Shown in pieces: positions 9,000-17,193 of a stretch of DNA of 64,000 nt; within the stretch, counting starts at the first letter, position 1, and every line of letters starts with the position of its first letter. A program made the translations under genes and the position numbers. Origin of the DNA: Maritalea sp051251695. GTDB taxonomy: Bacteria > Pseudomonadota > Alphaproteobacteria > Rhizobiales > Devosiaceae. A model generated the notes under the pieces. That model was not told where the DNA came from, did not search any database, and worked only from the letters and a program-made list of their open reading frames with translations. The stretch is from positions 1-64,000 of the forward strand of contig NZ_JBPOEU010000018.1 of NCBI RefSeq assembly GCF_051251695.1. The letters are read 5' to 3'.

Positions 9000-10871
9000 G
9001 TGGCAAAGTTGAAATCTCGAATATCTCATGTATTGATGTTCTTTAGCGCGATACTTGCTTTCGCGCCGGTCATCTCTGTGGATTATCTGCTTGATTCTTA
9101 TGTTCGCATGCGCGGCATTCATGAACTTAAGATGGATGTAAATTCGATTGTTGAAGACACTCAGCTTTCTGTCGAATCCGCTACGAACACGCTTAAGAGC
9201 CTAACAAACAACAGCCCTTCATTGTGTACACCGACATTTTATCGCGCAGCTGCGGTTGAAATGCATAACAACCATATTTTGCGACAATTGATCGTCAATA
9301 CGACTGATGGCGGGTTGCAATGTGCGCTTTATGGTGACGAATTCAACTATATAGCGATTACTCCCACAATGGGCATGCCCGGTGGGCCGCAGGAAATGAC
9401 TGTGGTTCGGATGGATGGTAGCGAAATTCCGTTGCTTAAGGTTTCTCTGCGCGTTCGGCCTGGCAAGGAAATTTCGGCATTTGTACCCATAAATGCTCAT
9501 ATGCTCGACCCCGTTCATGGTGGTGTCGAAAAGGCGATCATGACTCGCTTCACATTGTCGAGTGGTCTTGCCATCCATGAATTTGGTGATCCTCTTCGTT
9601 TCTTTGATGACCCGCACCCAGACGAGAATTTTCTGTATGTGGAGCAAATGGCTCAAAATGTGCCTATCTCGGTTTCTGCTGCGGTCCCAGTTGACATAAT
9701 CGCCGCCGAATACGCCGATCTAAATATTGGATTTACGGTTGTGGCCAGTTTGGCTAGCTGCGTGTTCTTGTGGCTTTGTGTTCAATATGTTCGACGCTCT
9801 CAAGTGCCGACCTTTGACTTGGAACGCGCCATTAACGATGGTGAGCTGCGGCCGCGTTATCAGCCTGTAATTGACTTGCAAACCGGGCAAATCGCTGGTT
9901 GCGAGGTGCTTATTCGATGGGAAAAGCCAAACGGGGAAATTATATCGCCGGGAGCATTTATTGAATATGCGGAATTGAGTGGCTTGGCCATTCCCATGAC
10001 GCTTTCGATGATGGAGCAGGTTCGCGATGATTTGGAAGATTTGTGTGATCGTTATCCTCACCTCAAAATTGGCATCAATCTATTTGAACGCCATTTCCGC
10101 GACGGCTCAATCGTTGAAGATGTTCAGTCGATATTTGGGGCGACAAACATTCGCTATAGCCAGCTCGTGTTTGAAATCACCGAAAGACAACCTCTTTCAG
10201 ATATAGCTGGTGTGAACGCGATTATTCACGCCTTGCGCGATTTGGGTGCGAAAGTTGCGCTTGATGATGCGGGAACCGGTCATTCCAACTTGGCTTATAT
10301 TCAAAAGCTGGGGATCGATATCGTTAAAATCGACCGGGTGTTCGTGGAATTGATCAAGCACCGCAATCAACCTGTGCCCGTGGTTGATGCGCTTATTGGT
10401 ATGGCGTTTGAACTGGGTACTGAGATTATTGCAGAGGGTGTGGAAACAGAAGAGCAGGCATTGTATTTGCGCAAAAAAGGCATCCGCCAGGCGCAAGGCT
10501 TTTTGTTCGCGCCAGCGTTGCCAATCGACGCATATCTTGCTCTCGCTGAGCGGATGAATGAGGGGCGCGACCATCTTGAGGAGCCACCCAAAGATGAGCA
10601 GATCGATGATCTCGTGAATTTTGAAGATGATGATCAGCTTGATCAGGCTTCTCGAGCAAACGATTCCGCACCAGACGCAGAAGACGCCAAGGCCTCCGAT
10701 ACCGCTGAAGATGCCGGGCTTGAAGGAACCGGGGCCACAGAAGAAAAGCGCGCAGAAACAAAACCTGAAAAAATTGCTGTGAAAAAAGTTGATATCCAAG
10801 AAGGTATAAGTCTTGTCGACATTGCTGAATCGGAACTCAACGAAGGAAATAAAGATAAATTCGCCGTTTAA
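9000..10871 (+). CDS. CSS-motif-type EAL-domain c-di-GMP phosphodiesterase
   Basis: This 623-residue membrane protein probably hydrolyses c-di-GMP. A first membrane helix (about residues 10-30) and a second (about 240-262) bracket a periplasmic region with Cys76 (in SLCTPTF) and Cys108 (in GGLQCAL). This arrangement recalls the CSS-motif sensors of the PdeC type, in which cysteine redox state controls activity. The EAL domain spans about 272-518. Its signature reads EVL instead of EAL, but metal and catalytic positions are kept: FEITER, DDAGTG (Asp422-Asp423), VKIDRVF and AEGVET. The last 100 residues are a low-complexity acidic then basic tail, unusual for the family. The start is a GTG; no ATG in frame precedes the first helix. 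The gene stands alone between aspS and maeB. Confidence 0.85.
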   Translation: MAKLKSRISHVLMFFSAILAFAPVISVDYLLDSYVRMRGIHELKMDVNSIVEDTQLSVESATNTLKSLTNNSPSLCTPTFYRAAAVEMHNNHILRQLIVNTTDGGLQCALYGDEFNYIAITPTMGMPGGPQEMTVVRMDGSEIPLLKVSLRVRPGKEISAFVPINAHMLDPVHGGVEKAIMTRFTLSSGLAIHEFGDPLRFFDDPHPDENFLYVEQMAQNVPISVSAAVPVDIIAAEYADLNIGFTVVASLASCVFLWLCVQYVRRSQVPTFDLERAINDGELRPRYQPVIDLQTGQIAGCEVLIRWEKPNGEIISPGAFIEYAELSGLAIPMTLSMMEQVRDDLEDLCDRYPHLKIGINLFERHFRDGSIVEDVQSIFGATNIRYSQLVFEITERQPLSDIAGVNAIIHALRDLGAKVALDDAGTGHSNLAYIQKLGIDIVKIDRVFVELIKHRNQPVPVVDALIGMAFELGTEIIAEGVETEEQALYLRKKGIRQAQGFLFAPALPIDAYLALAERMNEGRDHLEEPPKDEQIDDLVNFEDDDQLDQASRANDSAPDAEDAKASDTAEDAGLEGTGATEEKRAETKPEKIAVKKVDIQEGISLVDIAESELNEGNKDKFAV

Positions 10872-11001
10872 GCAGCTGACCAGTTTCACAAGATATGTCG
10901 GATGTGATTTACTACCGAAAATACACGGCAAAGCAAATCTGGTGCTTTTCTTTTCTTCGGTTTAGTGGCAGACCAGAATAGCAATTTAAAGAGGTAAGCC
11001 G

Positions 11002-13290
11002 ATGACGCAAGATCCACGCGAAACCCAGAGTTCTATGCGCGAGGCGGCGCTACATTTTCACAAGTACCCGAAACCGGGCAAACTTGAAATTCGCCCCACC
11101 AAGCCTTTGGGCAACCAGCGTGATCTAGCTCTTGCTTATTCTCCCGGCGTTGCTGCACCTTGCGAGGAAATTGCCGAGAACCCACATTTGGTTTCAGACT
11201 ATACTTCACGGGGAAACCTTGTTGGGGTTATTTCAAATGGTACTGCCGTTTTGGGCCTTGGTGCGATTGGTGCTTTAGCGTCGAAACCGGTGATGGAAGG
11301 CAAGGCGGTTCTTTTCAAGAAGTTCGCCGGAATTGACGTTTTTGATATCGAAATTGACGAGAATGATCCGCAAAAATTGGTTGAGGTGATTGCGCCGCTA
11401 GAACCGACATTTGGCGGGATCAACTTGGAAGACATCAAAGCCCCTGAGTGTTTTGAAGTCGAAGAAGCATTGCGCGAGCGCATGCAGATACCCGTATTTC
11501 ATGATGACCAGCATGGTACTGCGATTATTGTTGCGGCTGCGGTGATAAATGGTTTGCGGTTGGCCAAGAAGAGCGTTGAGGACGTTAAAATTGTGACGTC
11601 TGGAGCAGGGGCCGCGGCTATTGCTTGTTTGAACCTGCTGATCAGCCTTGGTGCCAAACGCGAGAATATTTGGGTTGCGGATCGTGATGGTTTGGTCACC
11701 AAGCAGCGCCTGAATTCTATGGATCGTTGGCGGGCTGCATTTGCCCAAGATACCGATAAAACCGCTATGGCAGAGGTCATGGATGATGCAGATGTTTTTA
11801 TCGGATTGAGCGCTGCTGGCGTATTGAAGCCAGAACTACTGAAGAAGATGGCAGCAAATCCGTTGATAATGGCACTGGCTAATCCGACACCTGAGATTAT
11901 GCCTGAATTGGCGAAAGAAGCCCGACCTGATGCGATGGTCTGCACGGGGCGTTCAGATTATCCAAATCAAGTGAACAACGTCCTTTGTTTCCCCTTCATG
12001 TTCCGTGGAGCGCTTGATGTGGGCGCAACAGCAATCAATGAAGAAATGAAGATGGCTGCGGTTCACGCCATCGCGAAATTGGCGCATGAACCGGCCTTGG
12101 AAGCTTCAACAGCGGATGCTGGCTCAACTTTTGGCCCCGAATATCTTATTCCTAACCCGTTTGACCAACGTTTGATTTTGCGCATTGCGCCTGCAGTCGC
12201 GAAAGCCGCGATGGATAGTGGTGTAGCGACGCGGCCAATCAAAGATTTTGGCATTTATCATGACACTTTGAACCGTTTCGTATTCCGGTCCGGCATGGTG
12301 ATGAAGCCAATCATCGATTTGGCGCGATCCAATCCTAAACGTGTTGTTTTTGCTGATGGCGAAGACGAGCGCGTGTTGCGCGCTGCGCAAGTGGTTTTGG
12401 AAGATGGCATTGCTAAGCCGATTCTTATTGGCCGTCCGGGTGTGATTGAAAGCCGCATTGAGAAATTTGGCTTGAACTTGGAGGTCGGCAAGGATTTCGA
12501 GGTGATCAACCCAGAAGATGACCCTCGTTATCGCGACTATGTTGATTTGTTCCATTCCCTTGTTGGTCGATCAGGTGTGACACCGGATACGGCCCGTACC
12601 ATTGTGCGGACCAACACAACGGTTATCGGCGCATTAGCCGTGAAACGTGGTGACGCCGACGCCTTGGTTTGCGGTCTGCAAGGCCGATATATTAAGCACG
12701 TACGCGACATTAAATCGATCATTGGCATGGTTGAAGGCGCGACCGATGTTTCTGCGCTGTCGATGCTGATCATGCGTCGTGGCGTATTCTTTTTCGCAGA
12801 TACCTATGTGACAATGGACCCGAGCCCTGAGGAGTTGGTTGAAATCGCTCTTCAAGCGCAGGAGCACTTGAAACGATTCAACATTCAGGCAAAAGCCGCG
12901 TTGTTGAGCTATTCTAACTTTGGGTCACGAGACGGCGATTCGTCACATAAGATGCGTCAGACCTATCAAAAATTGAAAGCTGCTGCGCCAGAGATGATTG
13001 TAGAAGGCGAAATGCAAGGTGATTTGGCGCTTAGCCAAATGTTGCGTGAACGCTATATCGGGAAAGGTGAATTGGAAGGCGAAGCCAACCTTTTATTGTT
13101 CCCGAACCTTGATGCGGCTAACCTTTCAATGACTTTGGTTAAAGAGTTGAACGACGCGCTTTCTGTGGGCCCAATTCTAATGGGAACCGCAAAGCCTGCG
13201 CACATTCTTTCACCATCTGTTACCAGCCGGGGCATTGTTAATATGACAGCGGTTGCTGTTTCAGAAGCAGTGGCAGCGGACGCTGAATAA
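11002..13290 (+). CDS. maeB: NADP-dependent malic enzyme with phosphotransacetylase-like domain
   Basis: This 762-residue protein decarboxylates malate to pyruvate. Residues 1 to about 430 form the malic enzyme part, with LAYSPGVAAPCEEI, the conserved KAVLFKKFAGIDVFDIE segment, IPVFHDDQHGTAI and the nucleotide-binding loop TSGAGAAAIACL. Residues from about 445 resemble phosphate acetyltransferase (VVFADGEDERVLRAA). In characterised relatives this second part is regulatory, binding acetyl-CoA, and not catalytic. AAAGAGG stands upstream of the ATG with good spacing. The length is normal for the hybrid type. A terminator overlaps the stop codon. Confidence 0.96.
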   Translation: MTQDPRETQSSMREAALHFHKYPKPGKLEIRPTKPLGNQRDLALAYSPGVAAPCEEIAENPHLVSDYTSRGNLVGVISNGTAVLGLGAIGALASKPVMEGKAVLFKKFAGIDVFDIEIDENDPQKLVEVIAPLEPTFGGINLEDIKAPECFEVEEALRERMQIPVFHDDQHGTAIIVAAAVINGLRLAKKSVEDVKIVTSGAGAAAIACLNLLISLGAKRENIWVADRDGLVTKQRLNSMDRWRAAFAQDTDKTAMAEVMDDADVFIGLSAAGVLKPELLKKMAANPLIMALANPTPEIMPELAKEARPDAMVCTGRSDYPNQVNNVLCFPFMFRGALDVGATAINEEMKMAAVHAIAKLAHEPALEASTADAGSTFGPEYLIPNPFDQRLILRIAPAVAKAAMDSGVATRPIKDFGIYHDTLNRFVFRSGMVMKPIIDLARSNPKRVVFADGEDERVLRAAQVVLEDGIAKPILIGRPGVIESRIEKFGLNLEVGKDFEVINPEDDPRYRDYVDLFHSLVGRSGVTPDTARTIVRTNTTVIGALAVKRGDADALVCGLQGRYIKHVRDIKSIIGMVEGATDVSALSMLIMRRGVFFFADTYVTMDPSPEELVEIALQAQEHLKRFNIQAKAALLSYSNFGSRDGDSSHKMRQTYQKLKAAAPEMIVEGEMQGDLALSQMLRERYIGKGELEGEANLLLFPNLDAANLSMTLVKELNDALSVGPILMGTAKPAHILSPSVTSRGIVNMTAVAVSEAVAADAE

Positions 13291-13302
13291 CGTCCGCTTT
13301 TC
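13275..13302 (+). terminator. rho-independent terminator overlapping the maeB stop
   Basis: AGCGGACG (13275-13282) pairs perfectly with CGTCCGCT (13291-13298) around an 8-nt loop that contains the stop codon, followed by a T run. The last codons of maeB therefore form half of the stem. Confidence 0.8.
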
Positions 13303-13307
13303 TTGAT

Positions 13308-13564
13308 TTATTTCGTTGTCAGATCGACTTCGAACAAGTCGAGAAAATTGTTGTGTTGTTCAATTTGCTCGTCGGAGAAATCGCTAGCCAACGTCCAAGT
13401 TATGAACTGGGTCGTAAGGTTTTCGACTGTGGTTATTGTATAGGTAAATACGATATCAACGCCTCGCCAACAACTCCATCATTGGCCTGGGCGATGGTAA
13501 CTGACGCCATGATTGCTATGAGCGTTGCACCCACTATTTTTCGAATTGCGCTTAAATAAATCAT
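13308..13564 (-). pseudogene. frameshifted small exported protein behind amn
   Basis: On the minus strand an ATG at 13564-13562, with GAGGA about 10 nt upstream, opens a frame starting MIYLSAIRKIVGATLIAIMA, a clear signal peptide with an AQA-type cleavage site near residue 26. That frame stops at 13435-13433 after 43 residues. Shifting the frame near GGCGAGGCGTTG (about 13455-13466) joins it to a second coherent stretch that runs through TITTVENLTTQF and SDEQIEQHNNFLDLFEVDL to a stop at 13310-13308. Joined, they would give an exported protein of roughly 85 residues. It begins 21 nt after amn and probably shared its transcript. I do not recognise the family. A real mutation and a one-base sequence error look the same here. 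Confidence 0.5.
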
Positions 13565-13585
13565 GGAGCGTGTTCCTCAATATCT

Positions 13586-15061
13586 TTATTGAAATGCAGT
13601 TTCTGCGAACGATCTGAGTTTACGTGAATGGATCGAATGAGCTGGGCGTTGGCGTAAAATTTCCATTGCCCTTATGCCGATTTCAAGGTGTTTGCTAACT
13701 TGCGTGCGATAGAAATCGCTGGCCATGCCTGGTAATTTGAGTTCGCCGTGCAATGGTTTGTCCGACACGCAGAGCAAGGTGCCATAGGGCACCCGGAAGC
13801 GGAAACCGTTGGCGGCAATCGTAGCACTTTCCATGTCTAGAGCGATCGCGCGGGATTGGGAAAGCCGCTGGGCGATTTCGTTTTGATCACGTAATTCCCA
13901 ATTTCTATTGTCAAATGTCGCCACGGTACCGGTCCGCATAATACGTTTCTTGTCCACTCCGGTAAGTTGGGTGATTTCACCCACTGCTTGCTCCAGCGCT
14001 ACTTGAACTTCTGCAAGGGCTGGTATTGGCACTGAAATGGGCAGATCATCATCCAGAACGTGATCTTCTCGCACATAGGCGTGCGCCAGCACATAATCGC
14101 CAAGGTTTTGAGAATTCCGCAAGCCTGCGCAATGGCCCAACATCGTCCAAGCGTGAGGGCGCAGCACCGCAATATGGTCGGTGATGGTTTTAGCGTTTGA
14201 TGGGCCGACGCCTATGTTGACCATGGTGATGCCGGACCCATGCTTGGCCTTTAGATGGTAGGCTGGCATTTGCGGCTCACGCGGAGGTTTTTCGCCAGTA
14301 GACTCGCCGTTGGCATTTACATTGTGGGTTATCATGTTTCCCGGTTCGACGAACGCGTGATAATCGGGGTGGCCTTCGTCCATCCATTTGTGTGCAAGAC
14401 GACAGAATTCCTCGATATAGAAACTGTAGTTGGTGAACAGCACGAAGTTTTGGAAGTGCTCTGGCTTGGTGGCTGTGTAATGGGACAAACGATGCAACGA
14501 ATAGTCCACACGCGGCGCAGTAAAGGCAGCTAGCGGGTAGGGGCCGCCCTTTGGTGGGATGAAGGTGCCGTTGGCGATTTCATCGTCCGTATGGGCCAAA
14601 TCTGGCACATCGAACATGTCCCGCAATGGAATACCCAATGCATGAATGGCGTCGCCATCCAATGTGGTGGTTGGGTCTAGGGCGAAGTGAACCGGAATTG
14701 GGGTTTCAGATTCGCTGATTTGAATTTCGCAATCGTGATTTTTCAGCAATTGTGAGAATTGTTCAGTCAAATAATGCTTGAACAATTCGGGTTCTGTAAT
14801 GGTTGTTTGATAGATGCCCGGCGAGTGAAGAAAGCCATAGGGCAGATGGGAATCTACTTTTTGGTAGCTATGTGATCTCACGCTCGCTTGAGGATATGTG
14901 GCACGAATACGCCCCCCCGGAGGTTTGCCGTTTGAAAGTTCGCGCACTGCGTCACGAATAAACTGCGTGTTCCGGTCATAAATCTTTGCCACATAATCCC
15001 GCGCCTTGACGGGGTCGGTGAATGATTTCTTGTCCAATGGGGTGGGGCGAACTATTTCCAT
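13586..15061 (-). CDS. amn: AMP nucleosidase
   Basis: This 491-residue enzyme splits AMP into adenine and ribose 5-phosphate. The N-terminal Amn-specific domain is recognisable from RATYPQASVRSHSYQ, SPGIYQTTITEPELFKHYL and TPIPVHFALD. The C-terminal half is a phosphorylase-like fold with VNIGVGPSNAKTITDHIA and MLGHCAGLRNSQNLGDYVL. Length matches the E. coli type. The gene is convergent with maeB, and a small exported protein gene, now frameshifted, follows it closely on the same strand. Confidence 0.95.
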   Translation of the reverse strand: MEIVRPTPLDKKSFTDPVKARDYVAKIYDRNTQFIRDAVRELSNGKPPGGRIRATYPQASVRSHSYQKVDSHLPYGFLHSPGIYQTTITEPELFKHYLTEQFSQLLKNHDCEIQISESETPIPVHFALDPTTTLDGDAIHALGIPLRDMFDVPDLAHTDDEIANGTFIPPKGGPYPLAAFTAPRVDYSLHRLSHYTATKPEHFQNFVLFTNYSFYIEEFCRLAHKWMDEGHPDYHAFVEPGNMITHNVNANGESTGEKPPREPQMPAYHLKAKHGSGITMVNIGVGPSNAKTITDHIAVLRPHAWTMLGHCAGLRNSQNLGDYVLAHAYVREDHVLDDDLPISVPIPALAEVQVALEQAVGEITQLTGVDKKRIMRTGTVATFDNRNWELRDQNEIAQRLSQSRAIALDMESATIAANGFRFRVPYGTLLCVSDKPLHGELKLPGMASDFYRTQVSKHLEIGIRAMEILRQRPAHSIHSRKLRSFAETAFQ

Positions 15062-15438
15062 TTGATCTCCATTATTGTTCTAAATATCTGATCCGCGAGG
15101 TGGTGCGGCAGCACGGTTTCAAAATCATAGCGTTAGAATTCAGACTTGTCTTTATTTCCTCGTGGAAGTTTTTTGAATTCGAGCCGCAAGTTTTTTGATC
15201 ACAAGAATGTGACGCCTCTTTAAAGATGAGTTTGGTGACCCATATTTAATTCAAGTGGTCGGCAATGCCCTTTGCTGATCACGATGGTCGCCGCTGGATA
15301 TGTCCCCTTTGCAGCCCTCAACCATGTCTAGCGGCGACCCAAATCTTGACCTCCCACAAATTTTGACTTCCCAATGGCTGGTGCATTCACATGCGCCTGC
15401 ATTTTTGTTTAGCCATCGCAGACAAGTATTTGCGGTGG
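15062..15438. other. gene-free stretch upstream of amn
   Basis: No convincing coding region is seen. It should hold the amn promoter. Two direct copies of AAGTTTTTTGA lie 22 bp apart (15166-15176 and 15188-15198), a spacing of about two helical turns. A perfect 10-bp inverted repeat, GGTCGCCGCT (15286-15295) and AGCGGCGACC (15330-15339), encloses 34 nt. Confidence 0.5.
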
Positions 15439-15894
15439 TTAAGCGGTGGCTCGACGTTCAGCCTCGATGCTTGCCTGAATGAGGTCTTTTTGCATTAAAT
15501 CTGCAATCGTGGGCATCATTCTAGAGAATACGGCAGCCATCACCTTTGACATGAAGGTTTTTGGAGTGGCCCTGAAATGCAGCGTAACCTTTGTGTAATC
15601 GCCTGCGGGTTCAAGTGTGTACGTGGTGATATATTCTGTGCCACGGCTGAAGGCCTTCACAACGAAAGTGTCTGGCGCATCCATTTGCGTCACTTCCATC
15701 TCTTCAGTTGCTTCGCGGCCCATCATGATGCGTGTTTCTCGCACGCGGGAGCCTACGGCAACTGGACCGTCGGTCAGCATTTCGACTTTAAGAATGCCAT
15801 CGATATAGTTCGCAGCATTGGGGAAGTCAGAAATCACATTAAAAGCGGTTTGTTGATCCGACATGAACTGCTGTGAAACGGTTAAGCTGGGCAT
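15439..15894 (-). CDS. SRPBCC-family (START-like) protein
   Basis: This 151-residue protein has the pattern of the polyketide cyclase/SRPBCC fold: an N-terminal strand-helix with FNVISDFPNAANYIDG, a series of strands through GSRVRETRIMMG and FVVKAFSRGTEYITTYTLEP, and a long C-terminal helix. Such proteins hold a hydrophobic ligand in a deep cavity; the ligand cannot be read from sequence. It ends a probable three-gene minus-strand unit with two DUF1801 genes (10-nt gap), a pairing often seen beside ArsR-type regulators, as here. Confidence 0.8.
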   Translation of the reverse strand: MPSLTVSQQFMSDQQTAFNVISDFPNAANYIDGILKVEMLTDGPVAVGSRVRETRIMMGREATEEMEVTQMDAPDTFVVKAFSRGTEYITTYTLEPAGDYTKVTLHFRATPKTFMSKVMAAVFSRMMPTIADLMQKDLIQASIEAERRATA

Positions 15895-15904
15895 TCCAAT
15901 ATTC

Positions 15905-16330
15905 CTACTCTGGGTACTTTTGGGCCATAAACTGTACGGATTTGGTCACCATTTCTTCTAATATTGATTCATCAATGTCGCTTAGGCGCTTGATGTATAG
16001 ACAACTTTTGCCGGTTTTGTATTTGCCTATTTTTTCAAGGAGTTCATCATAATCTGAAAATCCACTCATGATGTACAATACTATGTTTGCTTTTCTCGCT
16101 GCAAATCCTGAACGCATGAAGTCGCCTTCGCGACCACTTTCATATTTGTAATGATAAGTGCCAAACCCAATAATCGAGGTGCCCCACATTTTGGCCGGTG
16201 CGCCGACAATACGTTCCATCATTTCTTTGATTTTAAGGCAATCAAGGCGCTTTGTTTCGTCTTCAATTTGCAAAAGATACGCGTCAACGTCAGCGCTTGT
16301 TTCGAGTGTTTTGTTCTGATTTTTTGTCAT
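15905..16330 (-). CDS. DUF1801 protein (second copy)
   Basis: This 141-residue protein belongs to the YdhG/DUF1801 family, of unknown function. Family features include the N-terminal helix with IEDETKRLDCLKIKEMM, MWGTSIIGFGTYHYKY and the C-terminal KSCLYIKRLSDIDESIL. It is clearly related to the next gene (16385-16792), which shares the helix pattern, the MWG...IG.(Y/F)..Y(K)Y core and LYIKRLSDxDESILE, so the two are tandem duplicates that have diverged. It is probably transcribed with its neighbours from the promoter facing the ArsR-like gene. Confidence 0.82.
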   Translation of the reverse strand: MTKNQNKTLETSADVDAYLLQIEDETKRLDCLKIKEMMERIVGAPAKMWGTSIIGFGTYHYKYESGREGDFMRSGFAARKANIVLYIMSGFSDYDELLEKIGKYKTGKSCLYIKRLSDIDESILEEMVTKSVQFMAQKYPE

Positions 16331-16384
16331 TTTGGCCCCTCCGAACGCATCAAAACATATCTGTTGGCACGCTGGCTAGGGCGC

Positions 16385-16792
16385 CTATTCAGTGACCTCG
16401 TGCCGGTTGCCAAACTCTGTCACCGCGCGGGAAATGATGGCTTCAAGAATTGATTCATCTACATCACTTAAGCGTTTGATATATAGACAACCTTTGCCAA
16501 CCTTATGCTTACCCAATTGGGCGAGAAGCGGATCTTTTTTGTCTGGATACCATAGGACATGCAACGTTATTTGAGCCTTCCGATTGGCAAATCCAATGCG
16601 AAATGTTTCACCGGAATGACCGCTTGGATATTTGTATTTGTAGCTTGAATATCCGATGAGGCAAGGTCCCCACATCTTTGCTTCCCAACCGGAGATGGTG
16701 GACATCATTTGGTGGATTTTGGTGCAATCTGCCCGACGCGTCTCATCTTCAATTGTAGTGAGGAATTCCTCTGGAGTGGTTTGTTCTGTCAT
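16385..16792 (-). CDS. DUF1801 protein (first copy)
   Basis: This 135-residue DUF1801 family protein contains EDETRRADCTKIHQMM, KMWGPCLIGYSSYKYKYPSG and LYIKRLSDVDESILEAI. It is the promoter-proximal gene of the minus-strand unit with the second DUF1801 copy and the SRPBCC protein. It faces the ArsR-like regulator across about 80 bp, so that regulator may control it; this is inference from layout. Confidence 0.82.
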   Translation of the reverse strand: MTEQTTPEEFLTTIEDETRRADCTKIHQMMSTISGWEAKMWGPCLIGYSSYKYKYPSGHSGETFRIGFANRKAQITLHVLWYPDKKDPLLAQLGKHKVGKGCLYIKRLSDVDESILEAIISRAVTEFGNRHEVTE

Positions 16793-16874
16793 AATAGAGA
16801 TGTCATCACATTCTTAGTTTTGCCGTCAAGAATTTCCTTGAGGTCAGTTAGTTATTAAGCTAATTGACTAAATC

Positions 16875-17183
16875 ATGAATGAGAATTTTGCATTTATTGC
16901 CAACGCATTGGCACACGAAAAACGCTTGAAAATATTGGAATGGCTCAAAGATCCAGTTCGACATTTTCCGCCGCAAGTTGACGGCGATTTGGTGAAGGAT
17001 GGCGTTTGTTCCGGATTCATCGCCGATAAACTGAATGTGAGCCCTCCAACGGCTTCGGCTCATCTGGCGTTGTTGCGTGACGCAGGACTGGTAACGCCGA
17101 AGCGGATCAAGAAGTGGACGTTTTACAAACGCGATGAGGTTGCCATTCAACAAATGGCCGAACGAATTGCGAAAGAGCTTTAG
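16875..17183 (+). CDS. ArsR-type winged-helix regulator
   Basis: This 102-residue protein is a compact winged helix. ANALAHEKRLKILEWL is the first helix pair, SGFIADKLNVSPPTASAHL is the helix-turn-helix, and LLRDAGLVTPKRIKKWTFYKR is the wing. Extra residues (about 25-45) between helices carry one cysteine in KDGVCSGF; no CxC metal motif typical of ArsR/SmtB is seen, so the signal need not be a metal. It is divergent from the DUF1801-SRPBCC unit and lies 10 nt upstream of the PLP enzyme, so it may regulate both. Confidence 0.8.
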   Translation: MNENFAFIANALAHEKRLKILEWLKDPVRHFPPQVDGDLVKDGVCSGFIADKLNVSPPTASAHLALLRDAGLVTPKRIKKWTFYKRDEVAIQQMAERIAKEL

Positions 17184-17193
17184 GGATATACAC

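Noticed and set aside
10197..10931. 244-codon minus-strand frame in the EAL gene
   Set aside because: Antisense shadow over the EAL domain and its acidic tail; no recognisable product.
13353..13559. 68-codon plus-strand frame downstream of maeB
   Set aside because: It is antisense to the better supported exported protein remnant and has no Shine-Dalgarno.
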